A stretch of DNA of 64,000 nt from Flavobacteriaceae bacterium (GTDB taxonomy: Bacteria; Bacteroidota; Bacteroidia; Flavobacteriales; Flavobacteriaceae): NCBI GenBank assembly GCA_009886625.1, contig QXZA01000029.1:62001-126000 (forward strand), written 5' to 3'. Under the pieces are notes generated by a model. That model was given only the letters and a program-made list of their open reading frames with translations, did no database searches and had not been told where the DNA came from. Below, one piece after another: positions 12,701 through 20,492 of the stretch. Within the stretch, counting starts at the first letter, position 1. Every line of letters begins with the position of its first letter. A program made the translations under genes and the position numbers.

Positions 12701-12710
12701 TTTTCAACAT
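9693..12710 (-). CDS. Large tetratricopeptide-repeat protein, exported
   Basis: About 1005 residues consisting almost entirely of TPR-like helical pairs (for example YYLGHIAYQLEDFDEAESQF, YYLADCYLETNQKAA, FYLAEVYFEKELFVEALPFY). The N-terminus MLKIFRIQWIFVYMIPSLLLGQ looks like a signal peptide. Alternative in-frame starts lie at 12719, 12722 and 12767; the two nearest also keep the signal, the longest does not. TPR arrays are protein-binding scaffolds, and the predicted location is periplasm or outer membrane. The gene overlaps the following barrel gene and is divergent from ftsE with about 135 bases between them. No enzyme domain is visible. Confidence 0.8.
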   Translation of the reverse strand: MLKIFRIQWIFVYMIPSLLLGQLYDSQTIPENATHFFGMGYFPTSWQTNLFLQDAYASSELKQNIEFGVLSNALRLNYVGTEKMLSQYKTDYPNAQESSSIDFDVANYYFNNEKYRYALKWFLRVSENEVPKVNLPEYNFNKGYTLFSAKRYKQAKPYLEKVKNNKVFESDAHYYLGHIAYQLEDFDEAESQFRNISNSNQKENLSYFQADMNFRLGRFEQAIKFGTPFLSSAKDAELSEISKIIGESYFNLGQYQEAVPYLEAYKGKKGTWANIDFYQLGYAYYKQKNYEKAIGQFNKIIGKKNALAQNAYYYLADCYLETNQKAAAQNAFKSASRMSFDIVVKEDALLNYAKLSYKIGNPYEEPPKVLMNFLETFPKNDQAELVGELLINSYTKSGNYGAALKILEDNNGYKNKKTLQRVLVLKAVEEYKNRLFTQSSRAFEKAIKVKEDKMLEAFSLYWLGRSLYERNQFDEALDAFKKFQKHPKKNQIEAFSRLPYDMAYIYFKLGEYDYALTFFEEFNSVNSSFDSSYQYDTFLRMGDCQFALKQYWPAMEFYNTAIALNPDRGVYPMFQKGMSYGFVDRNNKKIETLVALTQTYLKSSLLDDALFELASSFSREGNTEEAITSYNLFLTNFKNSPYTPRAALNKGLILYNQEQYAEAKKVLEDLAIKYRLDPVAQQAVRTLREIAVDQSEVNAFAKWVKAQRLNTFTDVELEKTAFASAEKQFLEGNSNTAEKLLKEYIETYPEGVFGIPSKFYLAEVYFEKELFVEALPFYQLIVEQQISSHTEKSLVRIISILKNEDRLSEAIRYLEKLDEIASFEENKRFAKLNLMQAYYASNEFEKTLEISNTVLEIKNLEKSLKWDATLLKARSALVLKDSLVASTAYKELENVTQREYASEALFFKAESLLKTKQYKASIAVIENIAGGSGQSREWSAKALLLLAKNYYALEDTFQAIFVLESIIENFSDYSNLTKEAQTLLDAYKASAAEENRSITQKEDEN

Positions 12711-12844
12711 ATTGAGCATCATAGCAAAGGTAGAGGATTCATGACACCTTATTAACGCAAAAGACAATTGAAAACGTATATTTTATCAACAAAATATTCA
12801 AGAATTAATCAAATAACATACCTTTATCGAAAAGAACTTCTACT

Positions 12845-13525
12845 ATGCAAAATGCCATTGTCACTCTAGACAAAGCAACCATCATCAATGAAAAAAATGT
12901 CATTTTTTCAGAAATCAATTTCAATGTTGAAATTGGTGAGTTTGTCTTTTTAATAGGTAAAACTGGAAGCGGAAAAAGTAGTCTCTTAAAAGTACTTTAT
13001 GGTGACCTACCCCTTTCCAATGGTCATGGTGCTATAGTTGGGCATGATTTGAAACAACTAAAAGACAGGAACATTCCTCTCTTGAGAAGAAAACTAGGTG
13101 TGGTATTCCAAGATTTTAAATTACTTCCGGACCGAACTATTTTTGACAATTTAGAATTTGTGTTAAAAGCAACTGGATGGAAAGAAAAATCTAAAATTAA
13201 AGATCGAGTCAATGAAGTTTTAAAACTTGTAAACGTCCCCGCGGACACAAACAAGTTTCCGTTTGAGCTTTCTGGAGGTGAACAGCAACGCGTTGCAATT
13301 GCAAGAGCATTACTCAATCATCCAGAACTTATTATAGCTGACGAACCCACGGGAAATCTTGATCCTGAAACAAGCCAGGAAATAATGCAGTTGTTTAGAA
13401 AACTTCATACAGAAGGCATTAGTGTAATCATGGCAACACATGATTACAACATGATCATGAAATTTCCAGGAAAGATATTTCAATGTGATAACGGGAAGCT
13501 CAACGAAGTTGTCGCTAAAAAATAA
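12845..13525 (+). CDS. ftsE: Cell-division ATP-binding protein FtsE
   Basis: A 226-residue ABC ATPase. It has Walker A GKTGSGKSS, the Q-loop region GVVFQDFKLL, the signature LSGGEQQRVAIARALL, Walker B LIIADEPTGNLD and the switch histidine in MATHD. FtsE works with the membrane protein FtsX to activate peptidoglycan hydrolases at the septum. FtsX is not adjacent here, so a LolD or other small ABC ATPase is the alternative. The sequence FQDFKLLPDRTIFDN is typical of FtsE. It converges with typA, with only two bases between the stop codons. Confidence 0.88.
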   Translation: MQNAIVTLDKATIINEKNVIFSEINFNVEIGEFVFLIGKTGSGKSSLLKVLYGDLPLSNGHGAIVGHDLKQLKDRNIPLLRRKLGVVFQDFKLLPDRTIFDNLEFVLKATGWKEKSKIKDRVNEVLKLVNVPADTNKFPFELSGGEQQRVAIARALLNHPELIIADEPTGNLDPETSQEIMQLFRKLHTEGISVIMATHDYNMIMKFPGKIFQCDNGKLNEVVAKK

Positions 13526-13527
13526 AC

Positions 13528-15324
13528 TTAAGCCTTTTGACGTTTTCGCTCATTTTCATCCAAGAATACTTTACGTAATCGAATTGAATCTGGAGTAACT
13601 TCCACGTACTCATCTTTTTGTATATACTCCAAAGCCTCTTCTAGAGAAAACTTAATGGGTGGTGCCAATTTCACTTTTTCATCAGAACCAGAAGCTCTTA
13701 CATTTGAAAGCTTTTTGGTCTTAGTAACATTTACCACTAAATCATCTTGACGACTATTTTCACCTATTACTTGCCCTGCATAAATAGCTTCATTAGCAGG
13801 CACAAAAAACTTTCCTCTATCTTGAAGTTTATCTAAAGAATAAGGAATAGCAGATCCTTTTTCCATAGATATTAAAGAACCATTAATTCGTCCAGGTATT
13901 TCCCCTCTGTAAGGACTGAACTCTATAAAACGGTGGTTCATAATGGCTTCTCCAGCAGTAGCCGTAAGCAACTGATTTCGTAATCCAATAATCCCCCTTG
14001 AAGGAATCTTAAACTCACAAATCATTCTTGAACCTTTAGGATTCATGCTTAACATCTCCCCTTTTCTTAGGGTAACCATTTCAATAGCTTTCCCTGAAAC
14101 ATCTTCGGGTAAGTCTATTGTTAGCTCTTCCATAGGTTCCATTTTTTGTCCATCAACTTCTTTGATGATTACTTGAGGTTGACCTATTTGTAATTCATAA
14201 CCCTCACGACGCATTGTTTCGATTAGTACTGACAGGTGTAAAACTCCACGTCCAAAGACAATGAATTTATCTGAGCTATCCGTAGTTTCTAATCTCATTG
14301 CCAAGTTCTTTTCCAACTCTTTTTCTAGGCGATCACGAATGTGTCTAGACGTAACAAATTTTCCTTCTTGTCCAAAAAATGGTGAATCATTAATCGTAAA
14401 GAGCATACTCATAGTGGGCTCATCGATCGCAATAGTTGGCAATGCTTCTGGAGCTTCAATATCAGCAATAGTATCACCAATATCAAAACCTTCAAGTCCA
14501 ATTACAGCACATAAATCTCCTGCTTCAACTTGATCTACTTTTTTACGTCCCAATCCATCAAACAAATGCAATTCTTTTATCTTTGAAGCGATCTGTTGAC
14601 CATCTCGTTTCATTAAATTTACTCGCATTCCACTTTCTAATAAACCACGTTGTAATCGTCCAATAGCTATTCTTCCTGTAAATGAGGAAAAATCTAAAGA
14701 GGTGATTAACATTTGAGTATTTCCTTCTTTAATTTCTGGACTAGGTACATGTTCCAAAACCATATCCAAAAGGGGTTCAACCGAATCGGTTTGTGTTTTC
14801 CAATCCGTTCCCATCCAATTATTCTTTGCAGAACCATACACTGTTGGAAAATCAAGTTGCCACTCCTCTGCTCCAAGTTCAAACATTAGGTCAAAAACAG
14901 ACTCATGTACTAATTCTGGTGTACAATTTTCTTTATCAACCTTATTGATAACTACAATGGGTTTCAATTTTAGGTCAATAGCTTTCTTTAAAACAAAGCG
15001 TGTTTGAGGCATTGGTCCTTCAAAGGCATCCACTAAAAGCAAAACTCCATCAGCCATATTTAAAACACGTTCAACCTCACCTCCAAAATCAGCGTGACCA
15101 GGGGTGTCAATGATATTAATTTTTACATCCTTATAAACAACAGAAACGTTTTTAGAAAGTATGGTGATTCCTCTTTCACGTTCTAAATCATTATTATCCA
15201 AGATAAGGTCTCCCGTTGCTTCATTAGTTCGAAAGAGATTACAATGGTGAAGAATTTTATCTACTAGAGTTGTTTTTCCGTGGTCAACATGCGCGATTAT
15301 CGCGATATTTTTGATAGCTGTCAT
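13528..15324 (-). CDS. typA: Translational GTPase TypA/BipA
   Basis: A 598-residue GTPase of the EF-G family that binds the ribosome and supports subunit assembly and stress growth. G1 is AHVDHGKTT near the N-terminus, G3 is DTPGHADF and G4 is NKVD. Domain II, the EF-G-like domains (GRGVLHLSVLIETMRREGYE) and the TypA-specific C-terminal domain (PYSLDKLQDRGKFFV, RASGSDEKVKLAPP) follow in the expected order. Length is normal. It is apparently monocistronic, convergent with ftsE and divergent from ssrA. Confidence 0.96.
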   Translation of the reverse strand: MTAIKNIAIIAHVDHGKTTLVDKILHHCNLFRTNEATGDLILDNNDLERERGITILSKNVSVVYKDVKINIIDTPGHADFGGEVERVLNMADGVLLLVDAFEGPMPQTRFVLKKAIDLKLKPIVVINKVDKENCTPELVHESVFDLMFELGAEEWQLDFPTVYGSAKNNWMGTDWKTQTDSVEPLLDMVLEHVPSPEIKEGNTQMLITSLDFSSFTGRIAIGRLQRGLLESGMRVNLMKRDGQQIASKIKELHLFDGLGRKKVDQVEAGDLCAVIGLEGFDIGDTIADIEAPEALPTIAIDEPTMSMLFTINDSPFFGQEGKFVTSRHIRDRLEKELEKNLAMRLETTDSSDKFIVFGRGVLHLSVLIETMRREGYELQIGQPQVIIKEVDGQKMEPMEELTIDLPEDVSGKAIEMVTLRKGEMLSMNPKGSRMICEFKIPSRGIIGLRNQLLTATAGEAIMNHRFIEFSPYRGEIPGRINGSLISMEKGSAIPYSLDKLQDRGKFFVPANEAIYAGQVIGENSRQDDLVVNVTKTKKLSNVRASGSDEKVKLAPPIKFSLEEALEYIQKDEYVEVTPDSIRLRKVFLDENERKRQKA

Positions 15325-15491
15325 AGCATTTTTTAAGAGTGTGCAAATATATTATTAATTCTCAGTAGAGCGAGAAAACTAACCGATTATTAATCAAGTT
15401 TATAAGAGAATTGATTAATAAAATTATAATCGCATATGATTTGGCTCAATCTTTGTAAATTCGCAACCTAATTAGTTCATTGAAAATTCAT

Positions 15492-15887
15492 GGGGTCGTC
15501 TGGTTTTGACAGCAGGACGCATGAAAAGGTAAGCAAGTCGAGCGCTGAATTAAAGCTCGTAAATCTCATTGTTCACACTTTTAAATGGCGAGAATAACTA
15601 CGCTCTAGCTGCATAATTAACAGAATTATAGTACGTTAATGCCAAGTTCTGACTAGGTCGGAAAGCTGGATGTCTCTGAATAGCCCTTGTTGACGGCGAT
15701 TTATATTGAGGCACCATAAAAGTCAACATCGAAACACAAAAGCATCGGTTGTGTTTTTCAATAAAGATGATAAGGTTGGTTTGGGCAGATTTCGGTCAGG
15801 ACTAATTCGAAAATTAATCGAAATCTAAACTTGTAGAACGCTTTTTGATCGCTTGTTTGGACGCGGGTTCGACTCCCGCCGACTCCA
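15492..15887 (+). ncRNA. ssrA: tmRNA (ssrA) with tag GENNYALAA
   Basis: The 5' end GGGGTCG pairs with the 3' end CGACTCC (one G-U pair) to form the tRNA-like acceptor stem, followed by discriminator A at 15887. CCA is not encoded. The 3' T-arm reads GCGGGTTCGACTCCCGC. The resume frame at 15587-15616 encodes G-E-N-N-Y-A-L-A-A and then TAA. With the alanine carried by the charged tmRNA this gives (A)GENNYALAA, the kind of tag used by Flavobacteriales. tmRNA rescues stalled ribosomes with SmpB and marks the unfinished protein for proteolysis. A TCTTTGTAAATTCGC block at about 15450 resembles a Bacteroidetes -7 region, but no clear -33 partner was found. Confidence 0.96.
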
Positions 15888-15893
15888 CAATAT

Positions 15894-15940
15894 AAATCCC
15901 TATCATATTTGAAATCAATGTTTTAGGGATTTTTTATTTT
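15894..15940 (+). terminator. Rho-independent terminator of ssrA
   Basis: The arms AAATCCCTA (15894-15902) and TAGGGATTT (15924-15932) form a 9-pair stem, and the second arm runs into TTTATTTTATT. The long loop contains a second small ATTT/AAAT pairing. Its position seven bases after the tmRNA 3' end makes the assignment natural. Confidence 0.8.
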
Positions 15941-16099
15941 ATTATTGTACGGTATTTGTACTTCTACTCTATTTTAAAAGCTAAAAGTTTCTATCCAGCA
16001 TTATCCCAAACACAGGGGCATGGGTTTTAGTATGAGGTTTTTCTATTGGAACAGGGTGATGAGATTTGATATGTTATCCATTCTCTATATCTTATTAAC

Positions 16100-16396
16100 A
16101 TGAAAAAACTATTCTCACTATTTGCAATACTTCTAACAGCACTCCTTATCCTATATAGCTTCTCTGCAGAAGAAGAGGACAATACGCCTCCTCCAACAGC
16201 TCAATAGCCTACTCCTAAGCCTGAACCACAAGCTCCAACTCAATACATCTTAACAGTTACAGCAGAAGAAGGATGAAGTGTGTCTTCAGAGGGAGGAACT
16301 TATGATGAAGGGACAGACATTACAATAACTGCTACTCCAGATGAAGGATATAAGTTTATTGGATGGGAATGGAATGGGTCAAAGTATATAAAGTAA
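16100..16396 (+). pseudogene. Decayed surface lipoprotein with InlB-type repeat (two in-frame stops)
   Basis: The frame opens with a signal peptide, MKKLFSLFAILLTALLILYS, then an acidic-proline linker (EEEDNTPPPT), a TAG at 16205-16207, a second proline-rich linker, then YILTVTAEEG, a TGA at 16274-16276, and SVSSEGGTYDEGTDITITA followed by TPDEGYKFIGWEWNG. The last part is the hallmark of the divergent InlB B-repeat (Listeria-Bacteroides repeat) found in bacteroidete surface proteins. The frame is kept across both stops, so decay is by point mutation. The lipobox cysteine also seems lost (LILYS where LILC or LSSC would be expected). The final TAA at 16394 truncates the repeat. The remaining 256 bases up to 16652 hold no recognisable gene, and the stretch 15941-16099 is also empty. 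Confidence 0.7.
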
Positions 16397-16652
16397 GTCC
16401 TTAAAATTTTACACCAATGGATACTATCCAAATGCCCTTCTAATGCATTGATATCATTGCCTTAACATAAGATTCCTGTGTAGTGGTTTTAGAGGATGTT
16501 TGTTTGGGGGAAGTTTGTAGTGTGTTTATAATGTAATTAATTCCTGTACATTTAGCATATGAAAATTTATAATAACTATCCGTATTTTAATAGGTAATTT
16601 AAAATGTAAGTTGTTTTAGATAATTTTTTAGTTTGGTTATATTTAATATAAT

Positions 16653-17681
16653 ATGAGTGATTTTAAATACTTGTTTGCCTATTCTATTCCACTAATGACA
16701 TTAGTTTCCATTTCTTATGATGGCATTTTGACTTTTGCAACACCTCTTTATGCTTTTGTTTTTATACCAATATTAGAGGTGATTTTAAAAGATTATGACA
16801 AAGAGTATTCAGAAGCTCAGAAAGAAAAAAGGCTCAACAATATTATATTTGACATTTTACTTTATCTGAATATTCCCTTTGTATTTGGTCTTTTAGTCTA
16901 TGGGTTTTGGGTATTAGAAACAAAATCTTTAATGCCCGTTGAAATGGTTGGGATTGTTTTATCCCTTGGTATTTTATTTGCAACCAATGCGATTAATGTA
17001 GCTCATGAATTAGGCCATAGAAAGACTTTAGTAGAACGGACACTTTCAAAATTATTACTGCTACCTTGCCTTTACATGCATTTTTATTTAGAGCATAATT
17101 TTGGACATCACAAAAATGTAGCAACCCCAGAGGATCCTGCTACTTCAAAGAAAAACCAAAGTGTGTATCATTTTTGGATTAGTTCTGTTTTAAAGCAATA
17201 TAAGAATGCTTGGCAAATTCAAATTTCGATTCTTAAAAAAGGAAATTATACTTATTTTTCTATTAAAAACGACATGATGTGGTATTCCATCATTCAAGCG
17301 TGTTATTTGGCTATCTGCTTTCTCTTTTTCGGAATCTCTGGACTGCTTTTTGCATTGGCTACAGGGATTTTATCATTTATTTTTTTAGAAACAATCAATT
17401 ATGTAGAACACTATGGATTGGTTAGAAAGAAACTCGCTTCTGGGCGATATGAGCGTGTACAAACACATCATTCATGGAATTCTAATCACATCATTGGACG
17501 CATTGTTTTATATGAATTAACCCGTCACAGCGATCATCATTTTAAAGCATCAAAAAAATATCAAATTTTGGAAAACAAAAAGGAAAGCCCTCAACTTCCT
17601 TATGGCTATCCTACCTCTATCCTATTATCCTTAGTCCCTTGGCTTTGGTTTCGTATAATGAATTCCAGAATTCCAAAGTAA
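16653..17681 (+). CDS. alkB: Alkane 1-monooxygenase (AlkB-type di-iron membrane hydroxylase)
   Basis: A 342-residue polytopic membrane protein with the histidine boxes of the AlkB family: HELGH (from residue 118), HNFGHH (148-153) and, near the C-terminus, RHSDHH. The AlkB-specific motif NYVEHYGL lies shortly before THHSWNSNH. These ligands hold a di-iron centre that hydroxylates the terminal carbon of alkanes using O2 and electrons from rubredoxin. No rubredoxin or rubredoxin reductase gene lies nearby. A fatty-acid desaturase is the alternative, but the NYVEHYGL motif argues for AlkB. The substrate may be alkanes or another aliphatic chain. About 180 bases separate it from the CoA-transferase genes. 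Confidence 0.88.
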   Translation: MSDFKYLFAYSIPLMTLVSISYDGILTFATPLYAFVFIPILEVILKDYDKEYSEAQKEKRLNNIIFDILLYLNIPFVFGLLVYGFWVLETKSLMPVEMVGIVLSLGILFATNAINVAHELGHRKTLVERTLSKLLLLPCLYMHFYLEHNFGHHKNVATPEDPATSKKNQSVYHFWISSVLKQYKNAWQIQISILKKGNYTYFSIKNDMMWYSIIQACYLAICFLFFGISGLLFALATGILSFIFLETINYVEHYGLVRKKLASGRYERVQTHHSWNSNHIIGRIVLYELTRHSDHHFKASKKYQILENKKESPQLPYGYPTSILLSLVPWLWFRIMNSRIPK

Positions 17682-17858
17682 ATTTTTAAAAGTTTTGTGA
17701 ATGAAGATTTTAGCAACTATTTATCACTTTTGTTGTAAGAGTATTCAAAAAAAGGAAATATGCAATAGTTATTAATAATTGTATTAAAACAAAAAAATAT
17801 AAAAACGCTGTTTACCGCCCGTTTACAACTAAACTATGGATAATCGTAAATTTAAGTC

Positions 17859-18569
17859 ATGAATAAAAAAGTAAAAAATGCAGCTATAGCCCTAGAGGGA
17901 GTGAACCATAAGATGACACTCATGCTTGGTGGTTTTGGGTTGTGTGGAATACCTGAAAATGCCATTTCAGAATTAGTAAACAAAGAAATTGGAGGGCTTA
18001 CTTGTATATCAAATAATGCTGGAGTTGACGATTTTGGGCTGGGTTTGCTTTTAAAAAAACGCCAAATAAAAAAAATGATTGCTTCCTATGTGGGGGAAAA
18101 CAATGAATTTGAAAGGCAAATGCTTTCGGGTGAATTAGAAGTAGATTTAATTCCTCAAGGGACATTGGCTGAACTATGCAGGGCAGCACAATCAGGGTTT
18201 CCAGCAATTTTTACCCCGGCTGGATACGGAACAGAGATTGCTAAAGGAAAAGAAGTCAGAGAGTTTGATGAGAAAATGTATGTTCTAGAGCATGCCTTTA
18301 AAGCAGACTTTGCCTTTGTCAAGGCATGGAAAGGTGACAGTGCAGGCAATTTGATTTTCAAGGGAACTGCGAAGAATTTCAATTTTAATATGTGCGGTGC
18401 AGCCAAGATTACTGTTGCAGAAGTAGAAGAATTAGTCCCGCTGGGAGAATTACATCCAAATGAAATACATGTTCCTGGAATTTTTGTCCAACGTATTTTT
18501 CAGGGGAACAATTATGAAAAAAGAATTGAACATCGCAAGACAAGAAAAAAGAATAGCAATGTTAGATAA
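17859..18569 (+). CDS. scoA: 3-oxoacid CoA-transferase subunit A
   Basis: The 236-residue alpha subunit of succinyl-CoA:3-ketoacid (or acetoacetate) CoA-transferase. The N-terminal glycine-rich motif MLGGFGLCGIPENAI and the block LIPQGTLAELCRAAQSGFP are typical, and the C-terminus ends in the family sequence HVPGIFVQRIFQGNNYEKRIE. The enzyme moves CoA from succinyl-CoA to acetoacetate or a similar 3-oxoacid and so activates ketone bodies. The stop overlaps the subunit B start by 11 bases, so the pair is translationally coupled. The nearby alkB may indicate a link to fatty chain breakdown, but no beta-oxidation gene is present. Confidence 0.93.
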   Translation: MNKKVKNAAIALEGVNHKMTLMLGGFGLCGIPENAISELVNKEIGGLTCISNNAGVDDFGLGLLLKKRQIKKMIASYVGENNEFERQMLSGELEVDLIPQGTLAELCRAAQSGFPAIFTPAGYGTEIAKGKEVREFDEKMYVLEHAFKADFAFVKAWKGDSAGNLIFKGTAKNFNFNMCGAAKITVAEVEELVPLGELHPNEIHVPGIFVQRIFQGNNYEKRIEHRKTRKKNSNVR

Positions 18570-19212
18570 AACAAGTATTGCAAAGCGGATTGCCCAGGAA
18601 ATAAAAAACGGTTTTTATGTCAATTTAGGCATAGGGATTCCAACTTTAGTAGCTAATTATGTCAGGAAAGATATCGAAGTAGAATTTCAGAGTGAAAATG
18701 GGGTGTTAGGTATGGGTCCTTTCCCTTTTGAAGGAGAAGAAGATGCAGATATCATTAATGCAGGAAAACAGACGATTACTGCATTGCCTGGAGCCAGTTT
18801 TTTTGATTCTGCATTAAGCTTTTCAATGATACGAGGAAAACATGTAGACTTAACCATTCTTGGAGCGATGGAAGTTGCTGAAAATGGAGATATTGCTAAC
18901 TGGAAAATACCTGGTAAAATGGTAAAAGGTATGGGCGGTGCAATGGATTTAGTCGCGAGTGCAGAAAATATTATTGTGGCAATGATGCACACCAATAAAG
19001 CAGGGGAATCAAAGCTTTTGAAAAAATGCTCATTACCCCTTACAGGTGTTGGATGTGTAAAGAAAATCGTTACCAACCTGGCCTTTTTGGAAATTGTTGA
19101 GAAAGGGTTTAAGCTGCTTGAAAGAGCACCAGGCGTTAGCGTTGAATCTATCAGAAAAGCAACTGAAGGGAACCTTATTATTACGGGAGAGATTCCGGAA
19201 ATGAAAATTTAA
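18559..19212 (+). CDS. scoB: 3-oxoacid CoA-transferase subunit B
   Basis: The beta subunit, about 217 residues. The start at 18559 gives MLDKTSIAKRIAQEIKNG, the usual N-terminus, whereas the longest frame (18460) adds 33 residues read in another frame of subunit A. The motif VNLGIGIPTLVANYV and the catalytic glutamate in QSENGVLGMGP (the residue that forms the glutamyl-CoA thioester) are present, as is GGAMDLV. Together with subunit A it forms the active enzyme. Confidence 0.93.
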   Translation: MLDKTSIAKRIAQEIKNGFYVNLGIGIPTLVANYVRKDIEVEFQSENGVLGMGPFPFEGEEDADIINAGKQTITALPGASFFDSALSFSMIRGKHVDLTILGAMEVAENGDIANWKIPGKMVKGMGGAMDLVASAENIIVAMMHTNKAGESKLLKKCSLPLTGVGCVKKIVTNLAFLEIVEKGFKLLERAPGVSVESIRKATEGNLIITGEIPEMKI

Positions 19213-19515
19213 GAATAATTTTGTTTAAAACACACCACCTATACGATTCATCGATTTATCAGTAAACATTTCAGAAAAGATTAAAGAACCTTTATCTACA
19301 AAAATTCTTTATGAGAGTCATGACGAATGTACCGAAAACATGGGGAAAATTTTATTTGAAGAATTAAAGCCCATCGCTGTAAATAAGATTTCTAAAAAAA
19401 GAAAATCTAACTTCGAGATTACAAAACGCTATAAGCACGTACTTCAGAACATATTTATGAATCTCAAAATAAGTTATTCAAATAATTTTAAGACTATTGG
19501 CTTCATCGAAAAAAA
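19213..19515 (+). other. Gene-poor gap with an unassigned open frame
   Basis: This 303-base gap between two convergent genes has one frame open from 19229 to 19573. It has no ATG until 19340 and runs 58 bases into the end of the DUF1080 gene on the other strand. The translation is lysine- and isoleucine-rich (FIDLSVNISEKIKEPLSTK, then FEELKPIAVNKISKKRKSN) and matches nothing I recognise. It could be the tail of a lost gene. I do not call it a gene. Confidence 0.3.
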
Positions 19516-20460
19516 CTACTCAGGCAAACGTATAGAAATATTTCTATACTCAACCTTCCCATGGTCCCCTTGAAGCATTATTGGTCCAGGAAGTCCTTCA
19601 TGACTATCTATTGCCCCACCTGTGATGCCTGGAATAATTTGGTCATGAATGATGGTTTTTCCATTAATACTCACAGTGACCCTCCTACCGATTAGTGTAA
19701 TATCAAACTTCTGCCACTCTCCAGCAGGTTTTGCAGCCATTTGATTTGGAGTTAAAAACCCATAAACTGCGCCAAAAAGAATAGAACTTGGATCTTTTCC
19801 ATAACTATCTTCTACTTGAACCTCATATCGCCCCCTAAGATAAATTCCTGAATTACTTCCTTTGGGATAACGAACTTCCAATTGCAATTTAAAATCTTCA
19901 AAAACCTCAGTGCTGCATAAATTTTTACCTGAATATGGATTTTTTAAAATGCCTTCTTCTGCAATCCACTGAGTTTTTTGATCATCAGATTCAGAGCGCC
20001 AACCCTCAAGATTCTTACCGTTGAAAAGAGGTTTCGCTTTGCCAAAATTTACAACTTCTGTTCTTTTTAACTTAGGGGCTCTTTCGCCTTCAAAAGAATA
20101 AGCAATAGAATTACTTCCTAAGATTGTTCCTTTCAATTTTCCATTTTGTAATGTTCCAGAAAAGTGAAGGTCAGTATTTCCATTCCATTGAGGTGGAATC
20201 GTAAAATCAACTATCCCATCATGAAAGTGCACTTCTGAAATTGGACGAGCACTACCATTATACTCTACAAAATAACCAACTAAAGTAGTTCTTCCTGATA
20301 ATTTAACTTCAAGCCATGAAGGGGCAATTTTGTCTTCCATCTGAACATTTAAATCCCATTTTCCAATAATTGACTCCATTTCCTGAGCACCAATTGAGTT
20401 GCTCAACAAAAGAAAAAAAGCTCCAATAAAACCAATACATTTTGTTATTTTGTTTTTCAT
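19516..20460 (-). CDS. Exported DUF1080 (3-keto-disaccharide hydrolase family) protein
   Basis: A signal peptide (ending near IGAQE) is followed by a beta-rich domain of about 100 residues and then a DUF1080 concanavalin-like domain from about residue 130: PLFNGKNLEGWRSE, GSNSGIYLRGRYEVQVED, AGEWQKFDITLIG and the closing GKVEYRNISIRL. DUF1080 proteins have been linked to hydrolysis or elimination of 3-keto-glycosides made by Gfo/Idh/MocA oxidoreductases. It is the last gene of a minus-strand run that begins with the DUF4249/TonB pair (short gaps of about 30 bases throughout). This places it in the periplasmic part of a sugar uptake unit. The exact substrate is unknown. Confidence 0.82.
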   Translation of the reverse strand: MKNKITKCIGFIGAFFLLLSNSIGAQEMESIIGKWDLNVQMEDKIAPSWLEVKLSGRTTLVGYFVEYNGSARPISEVHFHDGIVDFTIPPQWNGNTDLHFSGTLQNGKLKGTILGSNSIAYSFEGERAPKLKRTEVVNFGKAKPLFNGKNLEGWRSESDDQKTQWIAEEGILKNPYSGKNLCSTEVFEDFKLQLEVRYPKGSNSGIYLRGRYEVQVEDSYGKDPSSILFGAVYGFLTPNQMAAKPAGEWQKFDITLIGRRVTVSINGKTIIHDQIIPGITGGAIDSHEGLPGPIMLQGDHGKVEYRNISIRLPE

Positions 20461-20492
20461 TCTTTTTTATTAAAAATTTATTCTTTATTGTG

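Noticed and set aside
15888-16652. Phage or integrative-element attachment site at the 3' end of ssrA
   Set aside because: tmRNA genes are common integration sites, but I found no integrase gene, no duplicate of the ssrA 3' end and no element boundary within the window.
19340-19573. Possible 77-residue gene on the plus strand
   Set aside because: It runs 58 bases into the DUF1080 gene on the other strand, the open frame extends upstream without a start codon, and the sequence matches no known family.
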